DNA of 64,000 nt from G963667145 sp963667145. Its GTDB lineage: Bacteria; Cloacimonadota; Cloacimonadia; G963667145. The translations under genes were made by a program, and so were the position numbers. A model generated the notes under the pieces. The model worked only from the letters and a program-made list of their open reading frames with translations. It was not told the DNA's origin and searched no databases. Positions 59,701 through 60,874 of this stretch are shown here, piece after piece; position 1 is the first letter of the stretch, and each line of letters starts with the position of its first letter. The stretch lies in the NCBI GenBank assembly GCA_963667145.1, contig OY762943.1, forward strand, positions 1,054,001-1,118,000, read 5' to 3'.

Positions 59701-60295
59701 TTGGAATACAAAGAATGATGCGACAGGGACGACTTATTCACAAGGGATGAGTATCCCGCTAGAAGTTGACATAACACTCTATGCAGTATGGCGACCAGAT
59801 ATGTTTACTATTACATACAGTAGGGGAGACTATACGAATGGTCTAGGAGAGATCCCTCCAAGCACTACAGGTGTGCTTCAGAAATTGTCAGAAGCAGACC
59901 CTTCAATGCTACCTAATAGTGGGACAAAGAAGTTTGCTTGCTGGAGTAAATATGATAATTACGGTGCCTTTTCAGTTGTTGATTATGGCGAAAATTTATT
60001 TGCTCCTGGGGATACTCTCCAAAGATCTAGTGATATAGAATTATTCCCTGCATTTTCTTATGAAATTACACTTGAATATGAAGGTAATGGGTCAGATGGA
60101 GGCAATGTTCCTCCTAGTACTACAGGTACTTTCCTCAAGGTGGTAGGGAATGTTAACAATTTATCAAAAACTAATTATACTTTCAAAGGTTGGGTAAATA
60201 ACATGGGGCTAGAGATTCCAATTGGGAGTAGAATGTTCAATAATGGTTCTTCTTCAACAACAATTCTTAGAGCCAGGTGGGAGCTTAATCCATAG
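29762..60295 (+). CDS. Giant FN3/GLUG/InlB-repeat surface lipoprotein
   Basis: One open frame of about 10,180 codons (roughly 1.1 MDa). The N-terminus is a lipoprotein signal peptide: basic KRK, a phenylalanine-rich hydrophobic stretch and lipobox LFVGC with the cysteine codon at 29828. Threonine after the cysteine is compatible with outer membrane sorting. About 79 FN3-like repeats follow (to about 54,420), then a GLUG-like beta-rich region, then three InlB B-type repeats. No enzyme motif, LPXTG or other C-terminal sorting signal is seen. The start is uncertain: AAGGAG (29750-29755) is 6 nt before an ATA at 29762 in frame with KRK. The nearest in-frame standard start is a TTG at 29708, which has only a poor binding site and would add 18 residues before the signal peptide. 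It ends TAG TAA. Likely an adhesin or surface fibre. Confidence 0.93.
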   Translation: MKRKLFFFGFFACFLYSLLFVGCTDVVFSDDSVDAPDSVSISKGDYSSYIIINWFSSNSSASSSTTYDLYRSTSANGGFTKISTGSGSKTYVDEYSSSGSLKYGQVYYYKVRKVEDGDYSVYSPTSYGYLKINTISGNTLKASEGTYEDTVKLSWSISSEMSKYTSSDFFYRVYYASGSAPTSSSSYKDLQDISNTGISITGLQENITYYFAVQVVSKNYTFIKSDLSSHITGYVKISSPDTVVATKGTYFDSISINWTPVNGVNGYRVYGKLENQSYQLLKEITSGTVDYIRSQTFHTPSSNSSVYTYDVRCMVDEGESTAKNRTAKSSDGLLLNTGYCGIKAPESLTAAYNNGKLAVSWGEVDNAGFYEVLYVKKDYGATFDTLKIGSGDLTYSNSKASYSFSNLTAGYSYIFKVRAGRKIDDIHSAYSVFSDTTEGSLPISTPSNLSATKSADTLRITWDASEGISKCYVYYAEATSYTSTLSFIYLGTATSNTTSFSFVHDSSSHSSFRKGLKYCYAVKTVAGSITSGYSNIDTGWTRTGAPENFRVSAVSATTITLKWDASAGAKTYYIYRDSRISSIKTIDSDGSVDYTYPDTGLSSGTPYSYWVRAVSSYAGMSDYSSVDTTTTITAPTNLTTTKDSLGSVKLNWSCNSQNSLLKFKVYRYAIGLPVDSAVELTEVSLSGTTGEDFSGVPGKVYNYFVTAYLANVGESVASNSAIGFSKLPAPTGIEISRGEYSEKVEINWVGTPGQGAEKYKIYRGILDSIKIITTSPTYLATVICTTEGKMSYYDTKDLKNLEYYTYYIQADRDDYSAQGGSGAISITDTGYISIAPVKLLSASLGTDTAKITIRFERNPSAEQYWVYYREDTLSEFKALNFASSGTSNIISASGLTTAVIDYTFTATDAPNISKGSFLILAMKAYSPTKKNVATSDGASEMGNQVPSYLKFPPPSNCKAVKGGETNVEVSWNLSYAKELDGYEIWKKKRNVATDTFAKVGITSSLNYLDVSYDKGIMYSYKVRAYSMSLQEKIKALLGVDSGLVVSDFTNIDSGFVCLSDISSFTVSGENATSDANYIFMTVGLVGAGANYSFYQRVKGTTGGFNKISLSNSVLNSESFEGSWATPDRQQYEIYASASSGHFKDNGSEDVHLSDTLTGFRSPEPADSLEASKFVYDDTIKVTWKNKNSATSYDIKRIVPGASDSVLLYGVSIGTSTASYKLIDDGSNNITFADRSVVEGKAYIYYVNSCNSSYGKTGYSVLTNSTDSVRATGYVLFSEIENVKASDGISYKHVSVTWDSVPFADSYAIYRLELMGSPDKSNINLYSHIVTVDSLKYFDVPSNTNEYLYRVQPVKWLNGSKFVATMDKSNFTSSDPIGRLALTPPIMVSTTTDSVDFIRIKWSTYSGATSYSIYKQEVSAFGLGEPTLLTSNFPDTSYKDVIAKAGAGVGYYYYTKAVTSGGTTALSEKSDVGSAKLYPVSLLELTALTSEDNVKIYWKATDNTDSVKVVYKAGSFNYIKTFPSSIESWDTTLLEGEMGYATVTSIGKYNKSIEVTDSVLSPLRALVINSYSRGMTDTIQISVSANKAPHLITLYRYSTFDDCQNHVNYTDLFFSGTSITNTKPWVLSNGKYLLNDTSFVSKGKRYYYRAYYTIDHNSLNWSPLSTFDNGSYGWCLPETPILIDATEDSLGYITTNWNKVGYGDGYRLVKSWIESGTRKYDTIAASNSYSDTSYTDVAIIPGKYYTYSVQSFVQLDTAYSKFSNEDSGYAKLVPPEIKATKGIFVDTISLSWNIESGEKASGAGAEQFVVKRGLTTSSLVAIDTIIVNSKTSIVYNDTLGLSSGFSIFYYRVYSVAGSLQSTESNLDSGWVKLLPCDNVRASDGLYIDSVVVSWNIPVNTNLDQIVYYIYRDGNRIGQDTGIATYTDKGFVSSTKGIVHTYTVSYIHPIFGVSATSEADTGYTRLDIPSKPSCTYDDDNVKGIKVFVSVVDNADSMYVGRIKLGETAIDTVHRFYADVDESFTDDNVFSGVTYEYFSVAWNKLTGFSDTSYHDTGRAVLYPPEITVSKEEYYDTVKITWNDYELKTFNVYRSTTTIQPASSLNTIAFSGGEFVDATISAGKVYYYWVEANANTQQKTSDMGYGYLKLSKPTFLSCTKGTIVDSIRLSWFGLEDVERYGFRKYLADGGDTSYFEVKKSDCIQIDDTLIYYDKSLLPEDAFYCYDFNYRFTEESLSLDVTSEYSDVDTGWKKPACPKNFSVSRGLNSDTILVSWTTSDLTTDDTVFVYRASAIDGFTEAYIGSAIGTNGQYVDDDASLSKGINYYYKVRKRTKNYGYSLYTAIDSGYLLLASPSNFSASDGLYLDTVKLRWDTIPFATGYKIYRWFDVAIKEEMEFEVASQDSVYLDSTLSGYNGLKVYYQVMPYNVLSNTNVRSLVDSGFSQLPAPSSLSASSGTNVSSVKLVWGIVNRTSEYVVLASDDNSSFAAIDTVTSASAQDSVGRRIDYGTIYYYKVFARNELTKGLAEEYINYSNVDSGHTSVPTTTILSASKATYLDSIVVVWSSQNNISSYALYYDTIQDSETYKKVATFTSSTDTSFSVNSTNLSGLDRDKKYYFRVRSFGKNDSSVLSTPAYGYLALPAPAKPIPSKDSIDFIKIKWLNGNYSNGYSIYRISPSNDTTLLDLAITSFSSDSLFAIDIDALPGTFYKYFLVGKGNLSVSLNSEVSDSAWRQFEAPAIRVETAEDSLLNRKLIVKWDAWPTNANKMTLEYSENSNFSSYTTTPVMTSATKWELSSNINQARMYYVRGKVHRNEVSDNLINSPYSAVDSGYCRLDTLMNLSATKALYKDKIVLKWDTLMSNDVGWKKYSIHRNDLSDEGVFVTTLDSYVDTDVKAGVFYKYKVKVVTEKFSESHYCVEDTGYLSLPVPVLTSVAQVSGKDSLKLVWSYDTLPASMVDSFVVYRLDSLVSPCSPTVFGLKKSDLSFTISGAKSVYTWTQGNLKRGKYYFYYLQASSTAISNKSEMTDTLSGCLSLSASDSVIVTKGDYKDSIKIIWNRALDGQSYLLYRSTAIDGFSVGMDSLVELDSLDTFYVDSIKLNSIPIRGRPYFYRVRTKNVDDAKYVHYSDFSTADFGFASLDTVRGFTVAKAEDESILKASWSPIEVDGYSSFYTVRMRSSASGGSVLDSLVTSDTSVDLRDNGTFGSNISQGRVYYFDVYAEVRFTSLSDTAYSSVSAIDSGYTSVPAPRISATYGTIVDTIKITWNQLSSFMVDSVKIKWSSDKSIWDSVVVNYEVATDSVYKLAVASPLKGIPVYIKARFEGTTGSSEYSSTVTGASKLRGPKNLSVSKGISADSLTLTWYNYLGSQVLADDNTENYIIYMSDSANGVFDETKIVKEMDTTDPGVYNYKFNLGSISGSVPGVFYYFKVGGTTSITPADSLSNLDSGFTLPPKIYISGCSDKRNGEILVNISLPSSVAEDTIVYKNYDMQIEIQRKKTSLGSYVLVDSLPGFDTLSFLDTSSELEAGLDFYYRVRLHSRRLANAVGEDKLLSSSPWTDSVLGKCAVSLSDIRLVNDDTFYVDSIPFEVLLPKGVDSIFIKRLNEDKTVTTLVDSIEVASLTNPVGSYFRWTDKDLTNGKLYYYYVRTKKNAESSDWIGPVEAYTKLDTCTNFTVSEGAYKEKIKLTWDVKNDAEGYSIVVKDVATGKDSVIVVNVTSVSSTTVEEFVDSLAYNFVYGTKYTLGVSAYSYKFADKRVHSDTVWDVGYLSPADIDSVWISRNLIDSIQVKLRYLGGHSFAIWRKISGGSYTAISSPTWTSTAVGTVDSYYTFMDDLDGSGTRVNGAYYYYKIVASRSGYNGISDTLNTETLLNPGYSRIDTVGIVEIGYPQEDSLLIRFTKANLDVKNLMDVRYRLYRYSDSVFMNLLDSTSLTDTTTVIYAEESFNKPKKGVPYWFRVRSEAYETTNDIVPYSASTLSSDLQKGGITLPKPTMGSIDVTDSANLVKWNNYSSDVGELDSIRIYRRFGDNSFAPVTTLSKADLTISNNIYVDKITNFGEYVRYYIQTVINNMTGSKQVSEASDTLGTYCYLPVPDTLKVSNGAYADTIKITWNWATSTYGDQVDSFILNRYKSGILDTTYTVAKTTSEIYDSASLIKGINYVYSLKSKKSNSSPYLPVISTDSIMDTGYARFAPPDTLFATITGHSITLSWGYKSGTADLATDIQYLFVRDTTQNISWQDNIMDTVVNGPDTIYVDNDNLIRGSVRWYKVAAFNDISKEKVLSKPVRGYSILDSVEFIRYDRGEDDDTIIVKWAKVSTHKAYFIEWSTYSDLDANTGRFISPIDSFGTDFVTFSHTLDSAIIPITQDSLKGRKIYVRVWTRNDFGMSNGSQTTGWTKLPTPLLIKATDGELANALSLKVKRSVEADKDNATKYQLSYTRNKNDLFVNGYQDIDLSSAIFDSDTLLDTIFVSGNYAGYVYYVGVRALNDLYKSTSEVIVDSGYSKIPAVGLSTVKPALEGRISLSWNKKNIGGDTLKYLLCKAKSSVGIFDTIDTVYDGTANSMITYLDSNVIVAELYEYYVYTYAPNRFGVLYSDSSTHVTNYAKVGYVDSLRQVENSYKYDTIHLIWDSIETVDSYIVYRSDDSNVGNCVPLDTVEGKSYVDSSDALKNNPGKRYYYWVAGSKNSDVGPIATTGAKAFTKLERITMIKATKGISTDAISLTWSMSSFSSGYNVFFDTLGSLGYSLLAKVGVEAKDTTYNFTLNNYGSQFTEGSKYIFKVQPVNEYCTAEISDTSIVFDTGYLKLAKVDSFYFYFDSVRYDTIKLNWAVKNTENFYYYIYRSPIRGGAKTLLDSVGVDTGYYLDKYSATNVLERGKPYYYYLTTAIQGFDGAESDTVEVTTYNLAMNIGISSGAWSLLGEPTGLTVSGVFDYNTKDNKPDSSYSDSIIIKWNKVANAEQYYLVGDTLRDFEYANALYKISVSTGDTTYRLEVPELKISNLGELLYFKVASLNDLDDNNARKARFSEPVKGFALLLAPDSLRLDSLESNKFILKCKAVENAIRYELYKKNGSGVFEVLDSAEIPRMVDTAVIPGDDGCYKVRAYSDSTGYSPYSDSVEISTNPLPPAGVIASDGVSADTILVSWKVDSLVRDVDSFVIYAKSISLLSDASRIDSVHADFTKTRDTLFDSSLERTVGEKYLYSVKSYRNNKASVFSEVDTGWKKIPDIEGVIADTIGFSEDFITVKWKAIVSLCESGRYLLKKVSTSDTTYVSALTDTTYRDYSATKGMAYKYYVKAYNPDYVSTTGDVATWSGQSSDGFISGNWSDSAFGGKKFATPTLSIVKKDSLLIDTIRISWVANTSVTKFLLAYDTLFDFSSSYCDTLNIYNNTAKDSSSYNFVRSSLKQGKSYYFKLRLVDSGGTEPIWDSISSDWSAVDSGWSKLNKVVDVTASDSITDSILVTWKKSDVVGVTYDVRIMGDNAAPVNKNVPDTSYQFESKYEEGEKQIIVRRTHNIYGNSDWSDTAKGIGKQAPPKFTLRPSKGSYYDSIYFEIVEASALIGKMNYKIYVDTNISQVDFANSTVLTGHFDSIGGIAVYSLKGNALNDSAWYGKKLYFRIASQVQNFPRFSEKSDIDSGWTKLLAPTSLDTIEMGDLDTAVLGFKWGKVANAEEYVVGKTRYNENSYQILDTVTDSFYLDTIVTAKRNQAFLYRVKALNDLSALVGSDGIENSDSKYSNLVDTLYPQVYEVKNLTATKGDSFDTVRLSWTGIVDEPFTVVRRQRNSSGELELAGNIAYYNGQRASVGFEDVVISDSGLQPGKWYFYNVYLNGDKEIYRDSIDSGYGRIPALSTSDIWVNNDTVNISTALNIDPKSFDSIIMISITRGKDYIDSVRVDTVSGGVYGHSYSISVRDASVTDTFKYTVKKFGELDSFKLTVVNEVISDTYLTLTSFTPLQPSDTVQVMNNGTYLKSIKLRSVKNTRNTENIDSLIFLRTDWNNSSVTSKLIYPFDATVDTVRDTTMVQGKYYVYKSAYYNKTTGLSQYSRLVDTGYAKLEAPVFDTVSEGTSTDSIVIIWNKIDDAVGYRLFRRMDDGKDSLLLSEGLLDDKTDTFYYDKAEYLSCKFIRYRVQAVGVDVNSDTSEVDSGYRAFDRVTNLAFQGRKLDTIAFKFSISSQISPETDFGDSGVVLYRWENVENTTDTATYLMDTSKYIVKFSTSGDLTNYVILDTSSDLQLGKLYFYKVVLRVAGVVSKVSNLAYGYLDLPTPKKPNATFGTMVDSVRIVWDTMQNIEKYQLHREELVPATKLSVTLTDSAVVDYYGGSLFSKGFEPGRFYAYSLKYLCDIKQDTAVGNQEGNFEISLISAESSTDSGWSEMPPLDATQVYGYNDTAWIEKTSPLSIDSRVVTNVSITVYPANSYAKNVYVYRKLFTDPNSAFAAFDTITGNDRVLDTTLTRGKRYSYRFRIKNDTLSADTFDIVSYTYLKPMDTLKILSSDTAGIKLSLMIMDGNTTVDSYRVKKWRKSEVTAVETYMIPADGSDNYLDTTVIQGIDYNYSISSYNDTTGYSPYSPDTLVHRDVSVPQFDTISKGAYPDSIYLVWNKIKDATKGYIILRDSTRTGGTILTNYDTLFKSNFGATNADTTYSDVTKYPSYTNIYYKVVAMGEEYNSAHSDVDSGFLKYTGIKDLKFEAMSSLKVDTITLTYSLPQKLIDFGIDSIKVFRFDTVANATPANLSTDKYRIDTIGSGFAENNTYTDTSIALKRGNFYFYLMQVYPRGSATAGNVSNLTFGCTKLEPLDTLIATKATYLPKAIKVTWAKVQRTVGDTATYYCLYRSLTDGSSADSLYLPGNDTSFVDTANFTIAYGYSMRFATPIYIGREYLYKVRPIISIVEDTLVGFSKSMKFVASYTNTDTGYTKPDSVHLVNVSKGIAGDSIRVRYTSPAYGDSIVLYRDSLDVSGYDWQRMSTLPFGMVEVDWYDVNVFPGMRYQYKIKSYKGVAVDSSEIDSGYVGLRLPDSLVVFDNGLYFDTVKMKIYTDDTTASIVDTIFIKRGRATVGQFNLYDTVVANGYNSGYFTYVDSGNGLRGLDYIYTAAFKNTVSISDFATIFDTGYRKMDSVTIDSVSKGVLFDTIKLIWSKSNDALQYLVLRDSTTGSDGQDLTKYDTLTFTSVSKASDDTIYNDRTLYGAFKQVYYRVLAVGVDHNSAYSPIDSGYYKYYGVKDLKFIALDSVKVDTMELNWTYTADIYPKLDTTIIFRYDSLKHVDSVSVGGSFDVTSEVNSSLLGVNNVCHDTSLSLLIGNLYFYRVMARIDGGEPTNVSNLVHGYVDLPKVKDVTVSKALKDSLLISWSKVKDVAGDTVYSYYISRYIDGVSDGEVAVPGGDSSYLDSTLDKEFNTTTFRGRTYSYRVRAVTYIREPITGGLFERELISEYSEADTGYIFPDSPIIDSVSKGIYQDTVRLTYSTSKYLDSAVLYRMHEGESWERLDSLKVNAPKWTTYVDSSESLIPGDKYYYKIKIFKFSTIDSSEIDSGSALLSVPSNFAVVYDSSRYVAGFEDTSRIKLSWDTVRYAKGYQIFASRNGMPSLTNYDSIVLMENSSDSSYKYIPSEFVESKDSINTYNFAIRSYRQRISDSAFSALSPVRSGAVRSFSVGDISCSNGDYTDGIKIIWNLPRYGKTDIQAYELYRQDNSGDFDLIATLLSSEVTNDSTYYDMYNLSRGFIYHYKIKTIYNGGKGKSIFSDTSSLGALPLDPVNLRVSKGDTAVSVQFDTVAGATSYLLYREENSKTFGSQVYKTLSYDGGNGNISLSTDTLTYKDTFALPGHLYFYKLRAIKAVGADTVYSIAETTYGYKYLLLDSVNIQVDSGGIAVSWIKSQNVGTAMPTSYVLYKQKVGENWTTENITANIDTTPILSGTDTSYRYLDTVVTVETKYYYKLFAQLSYDGTTISHPSDTMGQKYGFEWSGKFDSLSVSKGTSEDTIFVSWKRIKATSWEKDFDLEKRNVERAPDTVTAYIISRKNINSGLVEYDTVIPSELDSTTVGNDTFYTYQDKNGVGTLTEPRSGEAYNYSIKGMIAVNNSPDKFYSNSIYSATKGTGWTKGDRAGISKIYLHYDSDGNIDGNEIVWKNLGTRVEGYIIEKDTVPTFDSIVVADTFKFSSNLKGSLFSDSSYYDFQINNTLANFGSLEVGRKYYYRFKEVNSFEYGVYSEFSDSLVTQYKYDSDNKIVYLYLPEDYNSFATTLAEGLFGNQTLQVKVMSNLAFDTVPLKPIGTSSYPLKGHLISSGKTIQFEKFSGAVEGSKGNYYAMIGVADSLLVDSLSVVIDGSCNAGSDNVAVLVGESKNSVYKDLNFTLNEITFSTTENSAGLIVSSTSDTLSGLTIIGGNSNFSGNTVGGVIAESKELYARNIQVSNINTLTGTSYSGGFIGNFDSSEVALDVSGIKFNSLGTLTGLKVGALAGSVVADSFHINNVTISIVEGLKQSQLGVFYGGVLSGILSGKGSVDSITVTNASALTLTSGDSAFVGIFGTLDNTKGSVDIKNVNVNLPSTISTFVATKGNYFGGLFGMGTIPNSLNVINVNLTGGGRTISATSGNSYFGGVAGLISGVGIVTLDTVTFSDADFSVTSSSATDSIYIGSVVGKLDTVILGKITVANGVDITSSVGGVSKIGGLFGEVDNVTFGGKVSIPLSLNITGSSTNASYIGGLIGHGRKVSNLCSDSLDVTLNKFAVSPSSSKGSRVGLLMGQCDEWNKGDMDSSNWYSETVSSSKVSISVGDSSKVGFLFGSLALNTSDTFRIFNFAEIAATFDGTPTSYFGLLAGEVTGAYDVGVTYNNSDSKAIAVNGSGSRVVGGLIGTMKDARLYRSDIETATFNFSGPTNFGSLVGKLSGSASVEECYAFNLVISGCDSVGLVVGDMQDCKIIRSYSLKNSVTSSTKVANFAYSVSGGTIDTSYSLNNTSAGSALTKGFVAESNSTLNGVCNRLAAVLMSTYFSSSDAFTLTEITGYPTLKENKQTTVPTDNGLEMEKSLLGYYKITNCVQLDAIGDVRLAKLVDGYVNLPEWLKFESKYILNADLNFNDYDTLVNYTPIGYGTESGKYFSGKFDGNSKTITNLEVKADSLGVEAIVDYSGMFGVVGEGAEIYELLLDSAKVTGAKNTGALIGLNQSNNTGKVNIVCVKNSTINANGANAGAVIGATTAGGSVEDVLSLNNDVVSAGEYVASIVGYLKSSTIKNVVAVGDSLNGVDNVGGLVRDTLATAVQNCYSLVSDIVTTTGSDYSKVAALSNSIGSGLYSLAETKINNTNYVIGSHSDSANGDNLFYNRLQKTDYQSLFYASSAWEFITGAKYPTLTKFASYVDSGKLSTPDLPFATNTAGDSLLISTAYDLLMISGYLDSAFSMRVDSIDLTNLDLSNVDGDNFVPIGTTEFPFTGTFNGNGGFIKGLTLQQATATNFRGLFGVVKAAKISNLGIVNAKVSGKDYVGAVVGGFASTDGLKGTIRDILVTNSEISGNAYIGGVVGYMVDADGYRLIVGGSTVKGVSSVAGIVGAGGSSASLKRSLSICDTLAITSGSKVTARIASGSMTLDENYATYSANTAWDETYRLDSAMHGADISVDSLRNETATFGAGGIIDFLSNGWENATGDWTGYPRLAKMTVDCSVKSHAFAGGSGAIDDPYLVYSASSLELMLESDYLSKHYKQNKSIGMFGKSFTPLGITTAFTGTYNGQGYSISDLSYSSTTEANVGLFAQLGSGAVVQRVALLRPKFAGTTAVGGIAGISTSAIVKNCLIRKGAVTASSGVAGSVVGQNSGTVAKCVAAADTVKGAQAGGIVGSNQGAASVDNCVTGGGFVDGTTDSGRIVGSNSGILTKNYAYGVSVGGNTTPSNTGEGNIDGNTLSLEDVQDKDVWTGTIGFSISTSGGLSDAIPWLWVSGQHPVLLYGETESLFQEYSLTYDANLSSVVNSLTGGSVPSSQTGTNVDVQGNTGSLAVDGYTFVGWNTKNDATGTTYSQGMSIPLEVDITLYAVWRPDMFTITYSRGDYTNGLGEIPPSTTGVLQKLSEADPSMLPNSGTKKFACWSKYDNYGAFSVVDYGENLFAPGDTLQRSSDIELFPAFSYEITLEYEGNGSDGGNVPPSTTGTFLKVVGNVNNLSKTNYTFKGWVNNMGLEIPIGSRMFNNGSSSTTILRARWELNP
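29860..54420 (+). repeat. Array of about 79 FN3-like domains inside the giant gene
   Basis: Each unit is about 100 residues. The pattern begins with a proline-containing linker (such as LPAPSSLSAS), then a short strand ending in D-[ST]-[IV]-x-[IVL]-x-W, then YxxYR, a YxD turn, a [GK]-x-x-Y-Y-Y-x-V strand and DSGY or DTGY. I counted 79 such units by eye. Units are diverged at the DNA level, which argues against recent slippage and against a collapsed assembly. Confidence 0.85.
47890..52675 (+). repeat. Three-fold repeat of a five-FN3 block (about 1.6 kb each)
   Basis: Blocks start at about 47,890, 49,470 and 51,070. The same five FN3 types follow in order in each. Type 1 opens FDTVSEG / FDTISKG / DSVSKG and ends with AVGVDVNSDTSEVDSG or similar. 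Type 2 opens VTNLAF / IKDLKF / VKDLKF. Type 3 has PKKPNATFG / DTLIATKA / KDVTVSKA. Types 4 and 5 are more diverged. This shows duplication of multi-domain segments. Confidence 0.65.
54430..59557 (+). repeat. GLUG-like beta-solenoid region of the giant protein
   Basis: A glycine-rich region with many short units such as GGLFG, GGVAG, VGAVVG and GGIVG. Three full GLUG contexts open with PIG or PLG and FxGxFxG: about 56,970 (FSGKFDGNSKTI), 57,970 (FTGTFNGNGGFI) and 58,840 (FTGTYNGQGYSI). These segments usually fold as beta-helix-like modules in surface proteins. Confidence 0.75.
59558..60292 (+). repeat. Three InlB B-type (Listeria-Bacteroides) repeats at the C-terminus
   Basis: Three successive units of about 80 residues. 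The first is the clearest, with LTYDAN, then GYTFVGWNTKNDATGTTY and LYAVWRP. The second has ITYSRGDY, KKFACWSKYD and LFPAF. The third has LEYEGNGSDGG, NYTFKGWVNN and LRARWELNP, where the protein ends. This family is common at the surface-exposed ends of bacterial adhesins. Confidence 0.85.
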
Positions 60296-60874
60296 TAAGC
60301 AGAGCGGAGCTTGTTAATTGATAATTGACAGTGGATAATTGATAATTCCATCCATTCCCATCGTGGATTCCCGCGTTCGTGAGAATGAGGTCGCGGAGAG
60401 TTCCGCTTTCAGCGGAAAGTTAGCAGGTTGCGGAGTATTCCCATCTGTCCCCCGACTGGATTCCTGCTTTCGCAGGAATGAGGGAGAAAACAGCGAGAAT
60501 GAGGTTGTTGTGAGTTTGTGGTTAGTGTAACAGAGCGATAAGCGACAGGAAGCTCCCTGCACCACCTCTATTCCTCATGATCACCCTCCTGTCTCATGCT
60601 CACGGAAGTGGGCATCCACCTTCGTGCTTCTCTACTTCTCATCTTCGTTCATTTTTCTTTTTCCCTCTTTTCTACCGTCCAAAAAGATGAACAACCCTCT
60701 GTTAAGAGAACACCCACTTCCCAAAAAGGCGAGGGCGAAAGACTATGTGACGAGGAAAGCAAGAGCTTTTTCACTTGTTCAATTCCTCACACAAAATTTT
60801 AAAAAGTAAAATTGACAAAATTAGGGTTATTACTTTCTTAGAGGAAAATAATCTAATGGGGAAAGTAATAGAAA
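60296..60874. repeat. Intergenic region with clustered palindromic repeats
   Basis: About 580 nt between the giant gene and dnaE, without a supported gene. It holds TGGATTCCCGC-type units at 60364-60389 and 60457-60484 (the latter a perfect TTCCTGC-TTTC-GCAGGAA hairpin), another perfect hairpin at 60401-60417 (TTCCGCT-TTC-AGCGGAA) and a reverse unit at 60593-60619. These are related to the cluster at 7366-7446. TTGACA at 60812-60817 may be a -35 for dnaE. Short open frames here overlap the repeats and look non-coding. Confidence 0.6.

Noticed and set aside
60314..60809. Several short open frames between the giant gene and dnaE
   Set aside because: They overlap palindromic repeats, lack ribosome binding sites and show no recognisable protein pattern.
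60856..60874. ATG at 60856 as the dnaE start
   Set aside because: It is in a different frame; the dnaE frame is closed by TAG at 60869, leaving the GTG at 60875.
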